The notes below the pieces were generated by a model, which saw only the letters and a program-made list of their open reading frames with translations, had not been told where the DNA came from and ran no database searches. 64,000 bases of DNA from Arcobacter cloacae (GTDB lineage: Bacteria > Campylobacterota > Campylobacteria > Campylobacterales > Arcobacteraceae), in assembly GCF_013201935.1 (NCBI RefSeq), contig NZ_CP053833.1, positions 682,001 through 746,000 on the forward strand, written 5' to 3'. How positions within the stretch are numbered: position 1 is the first letter of the stretch; each line of letters begins with the position of its first letter. Both the position numbers and the translations under genes were made by a program. Below, piece by piece: positions 52,117-61,518 of this stretch.

Positions 52117-53406
52117 ATGAATAAAGCAAATACTTTTTATGAAATACAAGATGCAGTAGCATTTAATAATCCAATTGATGAAAAAAATGAGTTTTATACA
52201 GATTTCTCAGGATTTAGAAAAGGCTTTAATGAAAAAAAGATTTTTAAATATCTAAATATCAACCCTACAACAAAAGAGTGTAATAAAATATCTCAGCCTT
52301 TAAAACTTTTTTTAAGTGGACATAGAGGTACTGGAAAAACTACAGAATTATTAAAATTAAGAAATGAGATAGATGAAACAACTTGTTTTTTTACAGTATT
52401 TTGTGATTTAAGTGATGAAGAATTAGATGTAAATAATATTGATTTTATTGATATTGTTATTTTGATTTTGGAAAAATTAATAGAAACTTTAAAAGAAAGA
52501 AAAATTGATATTCCAAAGGCAAATATAAAATCTTTTTATGAATGGTATGACCAAAGAATTACTGAAATAAATAGTCAAACTGATGAATCAGCTTCTATTG
52601 AAATTGAGGGAAAAGTTGGAATAGATTTATTTTCTTTATTTTCATTAGTGAGTAAAACAAAAGGAAAGTTATCTGGTTCAAATAGTACAAAAGAGAGTAT
52701 TAGAACGGTATTTAAAAATAAATTTTCAGATTTTAGTTTAAAATTTAATGAGTTTATTTTAGATATTAAAGATTATTTACTAAGAAATGAAATTTCAAAA
52801 GATTTACTTTTCATAGTAGATGGTTTTGAAAAAATTGGAAGTTTTGAAGATAGAAAAAAAATACTTATTGATAATTCAAACAAATTTGTTGAGATTAAAG
52901 CAAATATGATTATTACCTTACCCATAGAACTTTTTTCAGAGGTTGGAAGATTAAAAGAATTTGCAAAACATATATCTTTTCCTCTTATATCTTTAGATGA
53001 TAAATCAAAAGAAAGATTTAAAGAGTTTATATATAAAAGAATAAATAAAGATTTATTTGAAAATGAAGATACAGTTGAAAGAATTATTTCTTATGGAGCA
53101 GGTTCTCCAAGAGAAACATTAAAAATAATATCAGATGCATATATTGAGGCAGAAAATGAAAAAATTGATTTAAAAAGTATTGAAGATGTTCAAAAAGCAA
53201 ATAGTAAAATTATGATGAAATATCTTAATGAAAAAGAGATTTTACTATTAAAAGAGATTAAAAGAAATGAACCAATATCATTTAGTCCTGAACTTGCATC
53301 ACTTTTAGTTAAAAAAATAGTTTTAGAATATGATGATGGAATAGAAAGAAAAATAAACCCAATTTTATTGGATAATGAAGATTTTATTAATCTAATAAAG
53401 GATTAA
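52117..53406 (+). CDS. P-loop ATPase (AAA/STAND-like), partner of the TPR protein
   Basis: 429 residues, soluble. Walker A is FLSGHRGTGKTTELLKL (about 67-83); Walker B is LLFIVDGFEKIG (about 230-241); a sensor-2-like stretch YGAGSPRETLKIISDAY lies at about 328-344. The C-terminal 90 residues look like a winged helix (LLLKEIKRNEPISFSPELAS). The middle part 130-205 is helical and may be an insert. This is the core of a STAND or Orc/Cdc6-like ATPase without its own sensor repeats. The next gene follows after two bases and supplies TPR repeats. Probably a two-gene unit. GTTATAGGG is a weak ribosome site. Confidence 0.8.
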   Translation: MNKANTFYEIQDAVAFNNPIDEKNEFYTDFSGFRKGFNEKKIFKYLNINPTTKECNKISQPLKLFLSGHRGTGKTTELLKLRNEIDETTCFFTVFCDLSDEELDVNNIDFIDIVILILEKLIETLKERKIDIPKANIKSFYEWYDQRITEINSQTDESASIEIEGKVGIDLFSLFSLVSKTKGKLSGSNSTKESIRTVFKNKFSDFSLKFNEFILDIKDYLLRNEISKDLLFIVDGFEKIGSFEDRKKILIDNSNKFVEIKANMIITLPIELFSEVGRLKEFAKHISFPLISLDDKSKERFKEFIYKRINKDLFENEDTVERIISYGAGSPRETLKIISDAYIEAENEKIDLKSIEDVQKANSKIMMKYLNEKEILLLKEIKRNEPISFSPELASLLVKKIVLEYDDGIERKINPILLDNEDFINLIKD

Positions 53407-53408
53407 TT

Positions 53409-54821
53409 TTGACTGCGGAGTTAAAATTTGAGGAACTACAAAAGAAATTAAAAAAAGTTTTAGATACGAATCGATTTAGATTTATTTTTATCTTTTATCC
53501 ACACATAAACTTAAGAGAAAATATAAAAAATTACATTTGTGAAAACTTTATTCATTCAAATAGTCTAACTCTTGATTTGAAAAATAATACTTATCAAGAT
53601 ATTGCACCAATACTTTATGAAAATGATAAAAGTTTTATTTTTATAGATGATTTTTTTGATGTGTTATATAATGCTGATTTGTATAATGGCTTTAATCAAC
53701 GAAGAGATAAAATAGCTTCTAAAAACATAAATCTTATTTGTTTTGTAAACTCAAATTTTAAAGAGAAATTTTTTCATACATCAATAGAATATATTCCAGA
53801 TTTATTTGAGTTTAAAAATGCTATTTTTGAGATAGAAATACCAAATAATGATGAAAATAAATTAAAATTAAATGAAATTTCAAGTAGTTCATATAGTTCT
53901 TTAGGTGGATTAACTACTGAAAGTAAAAAAGATGAACTAGATAGGTTGATTTTAAAACTTGAAAATACTAGTTCTGATGATGAAAAAATAAACTTATATG
54001 ATCAAATTTCAACGATTTTTAAAGATATTGGAAAATATGAAAAAGCATTAGAATACTTAGAAAAAACTCTAAAAATTGAGGAAGATGATTTATCTCTTGC
54101 TGTTACATATAATAATATTTCTATTATTTATCAAAATATAAAAAATTTCCAAAAAGCGTTAGAATATCAAAAGAAATCGATTGAAATAAAAGAAAAATTT
54201 TTAGATAAAAATGATTCAGAATTAGCTTCTAGTTATAATAATCTAGCAACAATATACATGGATATATATAATTATGAAAAAGCGTTAGAGTATTCAAAAA
54301 TAGCTATAAATATATTAGAAAATATTCAAAATAGTAATTACGATTTGGCTATGGCTTATAATAATATTTCTATACTTTACAGAAGAATTAATAGTTTTCA
54401 AAAATCATTAGAATATGCAAAAAAAGCTATTCAAATACAAGAAGAAATATGGGAAGATAAACATCCTGATTTAGCTACAAGTTATAATAATATTTCTGTG
54501 CTGTATCAAGATATTGGTGAAATTCCAAAAGCATTAGAATATGTAAAAAAAGCTATTAAAATACAAGAAGAAATGTTTGGGGACAAACATCCTGATTTAG
54601 CAACAAGTTATAGTAATATTTCAATAATTTATATTAATTTAAAAGAATGCATAAATGCCAAAGAGTATATGCAAAAAGCAATAGATATTTGGCAACAATA
54701 TGAGTACCATAATAAAGAGTTATCTAATTCAAGAAAAATTATAAAAGATATTGAGCATAATATAAAACAAGAAAAGAAACTTCCGTACAACAAAAAAGGA
54801 AGATTCTGTAAAGATGTTTAA
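53409..54821 (+). CDS. TPR-repeat protein with a degenerate ATPase-like N-terminus
   Basis: 470 residues. TTG start with AAAGGAT upstream. The first 150 residues show an ATPase-like layout without a P-loop: RFIFIFYPHINLRENIKNYI at the usual Walker A place and SFIFIDDFFDVL in Walker B style. From about 190 to 440 there are six or so tetratricopeptide repeats of the kinesin-light-chain kind, for example YEKALEYLEKTLKIEEDDLS and LATSYNNISVLYQDIGEIPK. The last two are near-copies (HPDLATSYNNIS and HPDLATSYSNIS). A basic tail follows. It appears to be the sensor half of the pair with the preceding ATPase. Function unknown; see findings. Confidence 0.8.
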   Translation: MTAELKFEELQKKLKKVLDTNRFRFIFIFYPHINLRENIKNYICENFIHSNSLTLDLKNNTYQDIAPILYENDKSFIFIDDFFDVLYNADLYNGFNQRRDKIASKNINLICFVNSNFKEKFFHTSIEYIPDLFEFKNAIFEIEIPNNDENKLKLNEISSSSYSSLGGLTTESKKDELDRLILKLENTSSDDEKINLYDQISTIFKDIGKYEKALEYLEKTLKIEEDDLSLAVTYNNISIIYQNIKNFQKALEYQKKSIEIKEKFLDKNDSELASSYNNLATIYMDIYNYEKALEYSKIAINILENIQNSNYDLAMAYNNISILYRRINSFQKSLEYAKKAIQIQEEIWEDKHPDLATSYNNISVLYQDIGEIPKALEYVKKAIKIQEEMFGDKHPDLATSYSNISIIYINLKECINAKEYMQKAIDIWQQYEYHNKELSNSRKIIKDIEHNIKQEKKLPYNKKGRFCKDV

Positions 54822-54844
54822 ATAGGATAATATTTATCCTATTT
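54820..54844 (+). terminator. Terminator of the ATPase/TPR pair
   Basis: AAATAGGATAA (54820-54830) and TTATCCTATTT (54834-54844), loop TAT, followed by T-rich sequence. It begins at the TPR stop codon, so the pair ends here and selO is separate. Confidence 0.75.
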
Positions 54845-54907
54845 TATATTTTCTTTTGATATAGTTCAATCAGATTTGAATATATTATTAAAAAAAGAGA
54901 ATAAATT

Positions 54908-56362
54908 ATGAAATTAAATGAACTAAAACTAGAAGTTGATTACTTTGAATTTGATGAAAACTTATATCAAAAAGTAAAACCAACACCACTAAAAAATCCA
55001 AAACTTGTATCTTTTAATCCCCTTGCTTGTGATTTAATCAATTTAGAGTATAAAGAGTGTGAAACACAAGATTTCTTAGAGTTTATGAATGGAACAAAAG
55101 TATTAAATGGAAGTATTCCATATAGTATGGTTTATGCAGGTCATCAGTTTGGTTATTTTGTACCACAACTAGGAGATGGTAGAGCCATAAATCTTGGTAG
55201 TGTAAATGGTTGGCATTTACAAACAAAAGGTTCAGGACTTACACGTTATTCAAGAAGAGGAGATGGAAGAGCGGTTTTACGTTCATCAATTAGAGAGTAT
55301 CTAATAAGTGAACATATGCATGCTTTAAATATTCCAACAACAAGAGCTTTAGCTATCATTGATTCACAAACTTTTGCCCATAGAGATTGGGAAGAAGAAT
55401 CATGTGCTATTGTTCTTAGAATGTCTCCTTCTTGGATAAGAATAGGAACTTTTGAGTTTTTTGCAAGAACAAAAAATGCAAAAGAGAATCTTAGTTTATT
55501 AGCTAATTATGTGATAAATCAATCATATCCTCATCTAAAAGATGAAAAAAATAAATATGAAAAGATGTTCTATTCTTTGGTAGATAAAAGTGCTGAACTT
55601 TTGGCTTTATGGCAGGTTTATGGTTTTCAACATGGGGTTATGAATACAGATAATTTTTCTGTTGCAGCTCTTAGTATTGATTATGGTCCATTTGCTTTTA
55701 TGGATTATTTTGAAAAAAATTCTATTTGCAATCATACAGATGAAGAGGGAAGATACTCATATAATAATCAACCATACATAGCAAGATGGAATCTGTTTGT
55801 TTTAGCAAATGCTCTAGCTGGAATTTGTGATGAAAACAGACTAAAAGAGTATATGAGAACTTTTTTACCACAACATGAAAAAGTCTATTTAGAGCTTATG
55901 AATAAAAGATTAGGTTTAGATGCTTCAAAAAGTGGAAATGGAAATCTTCATTTGATTTTGGAACTTTTAGGAAGTTTGGAAAGTTCAAAGATGGATTATA
56001 ATGTTTTCTTTTATAGACTTACAAATCTAAAATCTTTTGATGATTTGAGTTCTATTTTGGATATTGCAGTTTTTCAAGAGCCACTTAAAAAATGGTTTGA
56101 GAGTTATGAAAAAGTATGTAACGAACAAAATACAACTTTTGAAGGAAGATTTGAACTCATGAAAAAAGTAAATCCAAAATATATTTTAAAAAACTATATC
56201 ATTCAAGAAGCTATAGAAAAAGCCCATGAAGGTGACTATACTTTGGTAAATGACTTACTAAAAATCGCTCAAAATCCTTTTGATGAACATCCAAAATTTG
56301 AAAGATATGCCCAACCAACACCTATGAAATATGCAAATATAAAACTTAGTTGTTCTTCATAA
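54908..56362 (+). CDS. selO: SelO/YdiU pseudokinase, protein AMPylator
   Basis: 484 residues, the bacterial SelO family, which transfers AMP to proteins. Signatures are GHQFGYFVPQLGDGRAINLG (nucleotide-binding Gly-rich part), LQTKGSGLTRYSRRGDGRAV, then VLRSSIREYLISEHMHALNI and GFQHGVMNTDNFSVAALSID, which provides the metal-binding Asn and Asp. In the E. coli protein a Cys and selenocysteine-equivalent end occurs; here the chain ends IKLSCSS, so a Cys sits three residues from the end, as in many bacterial forms. Its own transcript, ended by a hairpin at 56361. Confidence 0.95.
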   Translation: MKLNELKLEVDYFEFDENLYQKVKPTPLKNPKLVSFNPLACDLINLEYKECETQDFLEFMNGTKVLNGSIPYSMVYAGHQFGYFVPQLGDGRAINLGSVNGWHLQTKGSGLTRYSRRGDGRAVLRSSIREYLISEHMHALNIPTTRALAIIDSQTFAHRDWEEESCAIVLRMSPSWIRIGTFEFFARTKNAKENLSLLANYVINQSYPHLKDEKNKYEKMFYSLVDKSAELLALWQVYGFQHGVMNTDNFSVAALSIDYGPFAFMDYFEKNSICNHTDEEGRYSYNNQPYIARWNLFVLANALAGICDENRLKEYMRTFLPQHEKVYLELMNKRLGLDASKSGNGNLHLILELLGSLESSKMDYNVFFYRLTNLKSFDDLSSILDIAVFQEPLKKWFESYEKVCNEQNTTFEGRFELMKKVNPKYILKNYIIQEAIEKAHEGDYTLVNDLLKIAQNPFDEHPKFERYAQPTPMKYANIKLSCSS

Positions 56363-56383
56363 ATAAGAGTTTTACTCTTATTT
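56361..56383 (+). terminator. Terminator of selO
   Basis: AAATAAGAGT (56361-56370) and ACTCTTATTT (56374-56383), loop TTT, with T after. Its last base is the first base of the operator at 56383. Confidence 0.75.
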
Positions 56384-56397
56384 TGACCAATGGTCAA
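56383..56397. promoter_or_regulatory. TetR operator 1 of the efflux operon
   Basis: TTGACCAATGGTCAA, a perfect palindrome of 15 bases. It shares the TTGACC half-site with operator 2, 57 bases downstream. The spacer holds the likely promoter (TATACT near 56427-56432). Confidence 0.7.
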
Positions 56398-56439
56398 TAA
56401 TTTAAAAGAGATTAAGGTTTAAATTGTATACTTCCATTC

Positions 56440-56458
56440 TTGACCGACCGTCAGTCAA
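56440..56458. promoter_or_regulatory. TetR operator 2 of the efflux operon
   Basis: TTGACCGAC-C-GTCAGTCAA, one mismatch between arms. It is of the size and style of classic AcrR/TetR operators and lies 30 bases before the regulator ATG, downstream of the -10 box, so binding would block its own operon. Confidence 0.75.
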
Positions 56459-56487
56459 TAAATAATCTATATTTTTTAGAGGTAAAA

Positions 56488-57096
56488 ATGGCACCAAAAG
56501 TTGTAGATAAAGAGCAAAAAAGAAGAGAAATCGCTATTTCGTGTAAAGATTTGATTTTTGAAGTTGGAATAAAAAAATTAACAGTTGCACAAGCTGCAAA
56601 AACTGCACAAATAGGGAAAGGTACTATTTATGAATATTTTGAAAATAAATATGACATTGTTTTTGAAATAATAAATATTAGTATTGAAGAGTATCATCAA
56701 GAATTTTTAAAAGTAATTAAAAATGTAAAAAGTACAAAAGAGAAAGTTTACTATTTTTTCAAATTTGTTTTAGATGATAGTGATGAAAATATGAAACAAT
56801 TTAATGCTTATAAAGATTATTTATCAATTGTTTTAAGTGATGATAATCAACTAATGAAAAAATACAACGATACTTGTCATATATTTTTTAAAGAACAGTT
56901 AGAAAATGTTATTAATGAGGGTATAAAAAGTAATGAGTTAATACCACAAGCTAAAAATTTTATAGATGGATTATTGGTTTTTGAAAAAGGTTTGGTTTTA
57001 CAAAAAATGACACAAGAGAATTTCGATGTGTCAGATGTTTGTAAAAGATTTATAGATAACTTATTTGATTTAATAGAGGTAAGAGATGATAAATAA
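56488..57096 (+). CDS. TetR-family repressor of the efflux operon
   Basis: About 202 residues from ATG 56488, which has AGAGG upstream. The longer frame from a TTG at 56440 runs through the operator and is not real. HTH: VGIKKLTVAQAAKTAQIGKG then TIYEYFENKYDIVFEIINIS, the TetR mark. A helical ligand domain follows. Its end overlaps the next gene by 11 bases, so it is the first gene of an operon TetR-DUF2798-adaptor-RND-OMF-SMR and probably regulates all of it. Confidence 0.92.
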   Translation: MAPKVVDKEQKRREIAISCKDLIFEVGIKKLTVAQAAKTAQIGKGTIYEYFENKYDIVFEIINISIEEYHQEFLKVIKNVKSTKEKVYYFFKFVLDDSDENMKQFNAYKDYLSIVLSDDNQLMKKYNDTCHIFFKEQLENVINEGIKSNELIPQAKNFIDGLLVFEKGLVLQKMTQENFDVSDVCKRFIDNLFDLIEVRDDK

Positions 57097-57313
57097 AAAG
57101 TATGAAAGAGTAGTTTTCGCATTTTTTATGGGAATGTTTATGAGTTTTATCATGAGTTTTATAATTACATATATAAATGTGGGCTTTGTAGAGAATTTTA
57201 TATCAATATGGATAAAAGCATTTTTTATAGCTTTTGCTTGTGCATTTCCTATAATAACAATTGTAGCTCCGATTGTTCATAAAATTGTTCATAAATTAGT
57301 AATAAAAATATAA
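57086..57313 (+). CDS. DUF2798-type small membrane protein
   Basis: 75 residues with two membrane helices. KYERVVFAFFMGMFMSFIMS and IWIKAFFIAFACAFPIITIV are the paired helices typical of DUF2798, ending in the APIVHKIVHKL motif. It overlaps the TetR gene by 11 bases and precedes the adaptor by 9. DUF2798 proteins often sit beside regulators and pumps; their role is unknown. AGAGGTAAGAG is a likely ribosome site. Confidence 0.82.
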   Translation: MINKKYERVVFAFFMGMFMSFIMSFIITYINVGFVENFISIWIKAFFIAFACAFPIITIVAPIVHKIVHKLVIKI

Positions 57314-57322
57314 AGGTAAAGA

Positions 57323-58366
57323 ATGTTAAAAAAAATAATATTAAGTACGGTTTTTGCTTTATGCGTTTTAAACGCACAAGAAGCACCAAAAGCTTCATTA
57401 GTTGAAGTTGAAACTTTAAAAAAGCAAGAGATAAATGACTTACAAGAGTTTGTAGGAACTGTAAATTTTGATAAAAAATCAAAAATTGCAAGTGAAAGTT
57501 CAGGGCTTATCAAAAAAATAAATTTTGAAGTTGGGCAAAAAGTAAAAAAAGATGAGGTTTTAGTAAATATTGATTCTGATATTTTAGATGCACAAATAAA
57601 AGCTTTACAAGCAGAAGTTAATATGTATGAAGTTCAGCTAAAAAATGCAAAAAAGAATTATGAAAGATATATGGCATTAGTTGAAAAAAAATCTATTGCT
57701 CAAAAAGTTTTTGATGATTCTAAAACAGATTTTGATGTGGCAAATCAAAATTTCATTTCTGCTAAAGCAAAATTAAATGAACTAAATATTCAAAAATCTA
57801 AGAAGCTTATAAAAGCACCATTTTCAGGTGTTATTGTTGAAAAAAGTATAAATTTAAATGAGTGGTTAAATCAAGGAACACAAGTAGCAACAATAGTAAA
57901 TACACAAGAATTAGAGATAGTATTTAATCTTCCTATTTCATTTATAAATGGTTTAAAAAGTGGTGATATTTATGATGTGGAAGTTGCTAATAAAACTTTA
58001 AAAGCTACTTTATTTGCAGCTATTCCAAGTGGAGATAAATTAACTAGAACTTTTCCCGTTAGATTTAAAGCAGAGAGTTTTGATGGTTTTATTTTTGATG
58101 GAGCAAGTGCAAAAATAAAGTTTGCTAAAGAGTCAAAAAGTGAAGCTTTAGTAATAAACAGAGATGCTGTTATAAAAAGATTTGATATGGATGTTGTTTT
58201 TGCGGTTGTTGAAAATAAAGCTGTGATGATACCTGTTAAAATAATCACTTATTCAGGAATGGATGTAGCTATTGCTGCAAATGGTTTAGTTGATGGAATG
58301 CAATTGGTTACAAAAGGTAATGAGAGAATTTTCCCTGATATGCCAGTTCAAATTTTGAATAAATAG
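57323..58366 (+). CDS. RND efflux periplasmic adaptor (operon 2)
   Basis: 347 residues with a cleavable signal peptide (KKIILSTVFALCVLNAQ) and no lipobox, unlike the adaptor at 1337. It has the barrel-lipoyl fold: KIASESSGLIKKINFEVGQK at about 52-71, a coiled-coil hairpin (about 90-160), and KLIKAPFSGVIVEKSINLNE in the second lipoyl half, then the membrane-proximal domain. AAAGGTAAAG precedes the ATG. 8 bases to the pump gene. Sequence is clearly different from the first adaptor, so this is a separate pump, not a recent copy. Confidence 0.93.
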   Translation: MLKKIILSTVFALCVLNAQEAPKASLVEVETLKKQEINDLQEFVGTVNFDKKSKIASESSGLIKKINFEVGQKVKKDEVLVNIDSDILDAQIKALQAEVNMYEVQLKNAKKNYERYMALVEKKSIAQKVFDDSKTDFDVANQNFISAKAKLNELNIQKSKKLIKAPFSGVIVEKSINLNEWLNQGTQVATIVNTQELEIVFNLPISFINGLKSGDIYDVEVANKTLKATLFAAIPSGDKLTRTFPVRFKAESFDGFIFDGASAKIKFAKESKSEALVINRDAVIKRFDMDVVFAVVENKAVMIPVKIITYSGMDVAIAANGLVDGMQLVTKGNERIFPDMPVQILNK

Positions 58367-58374
58367 GAATAAAT

Positions 58375-61300
58375 ATGGATTTAATAAAATTTTCAATTAA
58401 AAATCCTGTAACTATAATCGTTGCTGTTTTAATTGTTGTTTTATTTGGATTAATTTCATTGGGTAATTTACCTTATCAATTAACTCCAAATGTTACAAAA
58501 CCAGAGATTAAAATCACAACAGTATGGCCAGGTGCAACTCCTTATGAAATAGAAAGAGAGATTATAGAAGAGCAAGAAGATGCTTTAAAAAGTTTGAATA
58601 ATTTAGTTGAATATGAATCATCATCTTCTGATAATTCAGGGGAAATAACCCTTACTTTTAAACTTGGAACTGATATTCGAGTTGCACTTCAAGATGTTTC
58701 AAATAAATTAAATGAAGTTAGTTCATATCCTGCAAATGTTGATGAGCCTATTATTGAAACAGCAACAGCAAGTCCTGTTATTTGGATGATGTTACAAACT
58801 TTAGAAGAGAATAATAGACATATTGATGAATATAAAACTTTCTTTGAAAACGAAATAAAACCTATTATCAAAAGAGTTGATGGTGTTGCTGGAACTATGG
58901 GAGGCGGTGGAAGAGAACAAGAGATGCAAATAAATCTTGATGTAAACAAATTAGCTGCGTTCAATCTTACAATTCCACAAGTTATAAATACTTTACAAAG
59001 TGAAAATATTGATGTTTCAGCTGGAACTTTAAATATGGGAAGACGTGCATATAGAATCAGAACGGTTCATAAATTTGCAACGCCACAAGATATAAAAGAT
59101 ATTATTTTAGTCTCTAATCAAGAACAAAGAGTAAGAGTTGGAGATATTGCACAAGTTGATTTTGGGTATGAAACTCCAAGTACAGTAGCTATGTTTTTAG
59201 GAAAAGATGGAATATTTTTAGGAGTTCAACCAAGTGCTGATGCAAATATTGTTCAATTAACAAATGATGTTGAAAAAGTAGTAAATGAACTAAATGAAAA
59301 TATCTTAAAAAAAGAGGGCTTAAATATAAAATGGTTGTATGACCAAAGACCTTATATTGTTGGTTCTGTTGATTTAGTTAAACAAAATATTATTATTGGT
59401 GGAGTTTTAGCTGTATTTATCTTGATTTTATTTTTAAGAGCAGTTTCTCCAACGGCTGTTGTTGCTGTTGCTATTCCTATTTCTGTTATTGGAACATTTA
59501 TTATACTTGAATCAATGGGAAGAAGTTTAAATACAATTTCACTTGCTGGAATCTCCTTTGCTGTTGGTATGCTTGTTGATAGTGCTATTGTTGTTCTTGA
59601 AAATATTGATAGGCATAGAAAAGAGGGAATGAGTATTTCCGAAGCCGCTTACAAGGGTACAAAAGAAGTTTGGGGAGCATTAATTGCAAGTGCATCTACA
59701 ACTATGGCTGTTTTTTTACCTATTGTTTTTTTACAAGACGAAGCAGGGCAGTTATTTAAAGATATTGCAATTGCAGTTGTTGCTGCTGTAACTTTCTCTT
59801 TATTTGTATCTATTTCTGTTATTCCAATGCTTTGGAAAAAGTTTGCAAGTATTAGTGGAAAAGAGCCAAGAGGAGAGAGTAATCTTACAAATTTTGGAAA
59901 TAAAATTGTAAAAACTTTTATGAGATTTGTTAATTGGTCATTGAAATCTGTAATGACAAAAGTTATAACAATTTCAAGTTTGGCACTTTTTTCTGTTTTA
60001 ACTATTTGGGCACTATTTCCAAAAATGGACTATTTACCTCAAGGAAATAAAAACTTGATTTTTAATATTCTAATAACACCTCCTGGGCTTTCTTATGAAG
60101 AAAGATACAACATGGGAGCTTATTTGATGAAAAGCGTTGAGCCAAATATTGGAAAAGATGTAGATGGAGTTCCTGGAATAAATAGAGCATTTTTTGTTTC
60201 GTTTGGAGATTTTAATCTTTTTGGTGGAACATCAATGCATGAAAGTAGAGCAAGGGAGTTAATACCATTTTTTAGACCTATTATAAATTCTATGCCTTCT
60301 GTTTTTGGAGTTTCACTTCAATCAGGAGTTTTTGAAAGTGGAATAGGTGAAGGAAAAACTGTAAATATAGATATTAGTGGTGAAAAAATAGAAGAGATAG
60401 CAAATGTTGGAGCAACTTTATTTATGGCTAGTTCTCAAGCTATACAAGGAGCACAAGTAAGACCTGTTCCATCTATTGAGTTACTTTATCCAGAAGTTAG
60501 AATTAAACCAAATCAAGATTCATTAAAAGCATTGGATTTAAGTTCTAATGATTTAGGAATTATGGCTGATGTTTTGATGAGTGGTAGAAAAATATCTGAT
60601 TTTGAACAAGATGGTAAGAAAAAAATAGATTTAGTTTTAAAAGCAAATGATGAGCAAATTAAAACACCTGAAGATATATTATCTTCTTTAGTTGTTGTTC
60701 CAAATGGTTCTTTAGTTCCATTTTCTTCTTTGGCAAGTGCTCAAGCAACAACGGGAATTAGTGAGATTAGACACTTAGATGGAAAAAGAACAATTACTTT
60801 GCAAATTACACCACCTAATAATATGACTATTCAAGAGACAATGGGTATTTTAGATGTGATGATTGAAAAACTAAAAAGTGAAGGAAAAATTCCAGATAAT
60901 TTAACTATAGGTATTAGTGGAACGGCTGATAAATTAACTGAAACAATAGGAATGTTAAGTCTTAATTTTTTACTTGCATTAGTTATTGTTTATTTATTAA
61001 TGTCAGCGTTATTTGGGAACTTTTTATATCCAATAGTTATTATGTTCACAGTTCCACTTGCAACTGCTGGTGGATTTATAGGACTTGCTTTAACAAATAA
61101 GTTTTTAGAGCCACAGCCACTTGATGTTTTAACAATGCTTGGATTTATTATTTTAGTAGGAATTGTTGTAAATAATGCAATTTTGATTGTTCATCAAAGT
61201 TTAAATCTAATAAGAGAAGAAGGATATGAACACAAAAGAGCAGTTGTAGAAGCTACAAGAACAAGAATAAGACCTATTTATATGAGTTCTTTAACTTCTA

Positions 61301-61506
61301 TTTTTGGAATGCTTCCTTTAGTTTTAATTCCAGGTCCAGGAAGTGAGTTTTATAGAGGATTAGGTTCTGTTATTACAGGTGGTTTAGCTTTTTCTACTAT
61401 TTTTACAATTTTTGTAACACCTGCTTTATTGATGTTTTTCATCAAATTAGAACAAAGAGTTTCAAAGGGTAAAAAAGTTGAAACTATAGATTTAAGTAAG
61501 GCATAA
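58375..61506 (+). CDS. RND efflux pump permease (operon 2)
   Basis: 1043 residues. It begins MDLIKFSIKNPVTIIVAVLI and has the porter motif LPYQLTPNVTKPEIKITTVW. The TM4 proton site reads SFAVGMLVDSAIVVLENIDR: one Asp and a Ser, instead of the Asp-Asp pair seen in the pump at 2474. This Asp-Ser form is found in other RND groups. The second half has LGFIILVGIVVNNAILIVHQ. It thus belongs to a different RND branch. Operon regulated by the TetR at 56488. Substrate unknown. Confidence 0.93.
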   Translation: MDLIKFSIKNPVTIIVAVLIVVLFGLISLGNLPYQLTPNVTKPEIKITTVWPGATPYEIEREIIEEQEDALKSLNNLVEYESSSSDNSGEITLTFKLGTDIRVALQDVSNKLNEVSSYPANVDEPIIETATASPVIWMMLQTLEENNRHIDEYKTFFENEIKPIIKRVDGVAGTMGGGGREQEMQINLDVNKLAAFNLTIPQVINTLQSENIDVSAGTLNMGRRAYRIRTVHKFATPQDIKDIILVSNQEQRVRVGDIAQVDFGYETPSTVAMFLGKDGIFLGVQPSADANIVQLTNDVEKVVNELNENILKKEGLNIKWLYDQRPYIVGSVDLVKQNIIIGGVLAVFILILFLRAVSPTAVVAVAIPISVIGTFIILESMGRSLNTISLAGISFAVGMLVDSAIVVLENIDRHRKEGMSISEAAYKGTKEVWGALIASASTTMAVFLPIVFLQDEAGQLFKDIAIAVVAAVTFSLFVSISVIPMLWKKFASISGKEPRGESNLTNFGNKIVKTFMRFVNWSLKSVMTKVITISSLALFSVLTIWALFPKMDYLPQGNKNLIFNILITPPGLSYEERYNMGAYLMKSVEPNIGKDVDGVPGINRAFFVSFGDFNLFGGTSMHESRARELIPFFRPIINSMPSVFGVSLQSGVFESGIGEGKTVNIDISGEKIEEIANVGATLFMASSQAIQGAQVRPVPSIELLYPEVRIKPNQDSLKALDLSSNDLGIMADVLMSGRKISDFEQDGKKKIDLVLKANDEQIKTPEDILSSLVVVPNGSLVPFSSLASAQATTGISEIRHLDGKRTITLQITPPNNMTIQETMGILDVMIEKLKSEGKIPDNLTIGISGTADKLTETIGMLSLNFLLALVIVYLLMSALFGNFLYPIVIMFTVPLATAGGFIGLALTNKFLEPQPLDVLTMLGFIILVGIVVNNAILIVHQSLNLIREEGYEHKRAVVEATRTRIRPIYMSSLTSIFGMLPLVLIPGPGSEFYRGLGSVITGGLAFSTIFTIFVTPALLMFFIKLEQRVSKGKKVETIDLSKA

Positions 61507-61518
61507 AAGGAAAAGATT

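Noticed and set aside
53880-54700. Tandem DNA repeats in the TPR gene as a CRISPR array
   Set aside because: The repeats are in frame, code for TPR units of about 42 codons, and differ in sequence; there are no spacers.
56440-56487. Upstream TTG start for the TetR gene at 56440
   Set aside because: The added codons run through the operator palindrome, and ATG 56488 has its own ribosome site.
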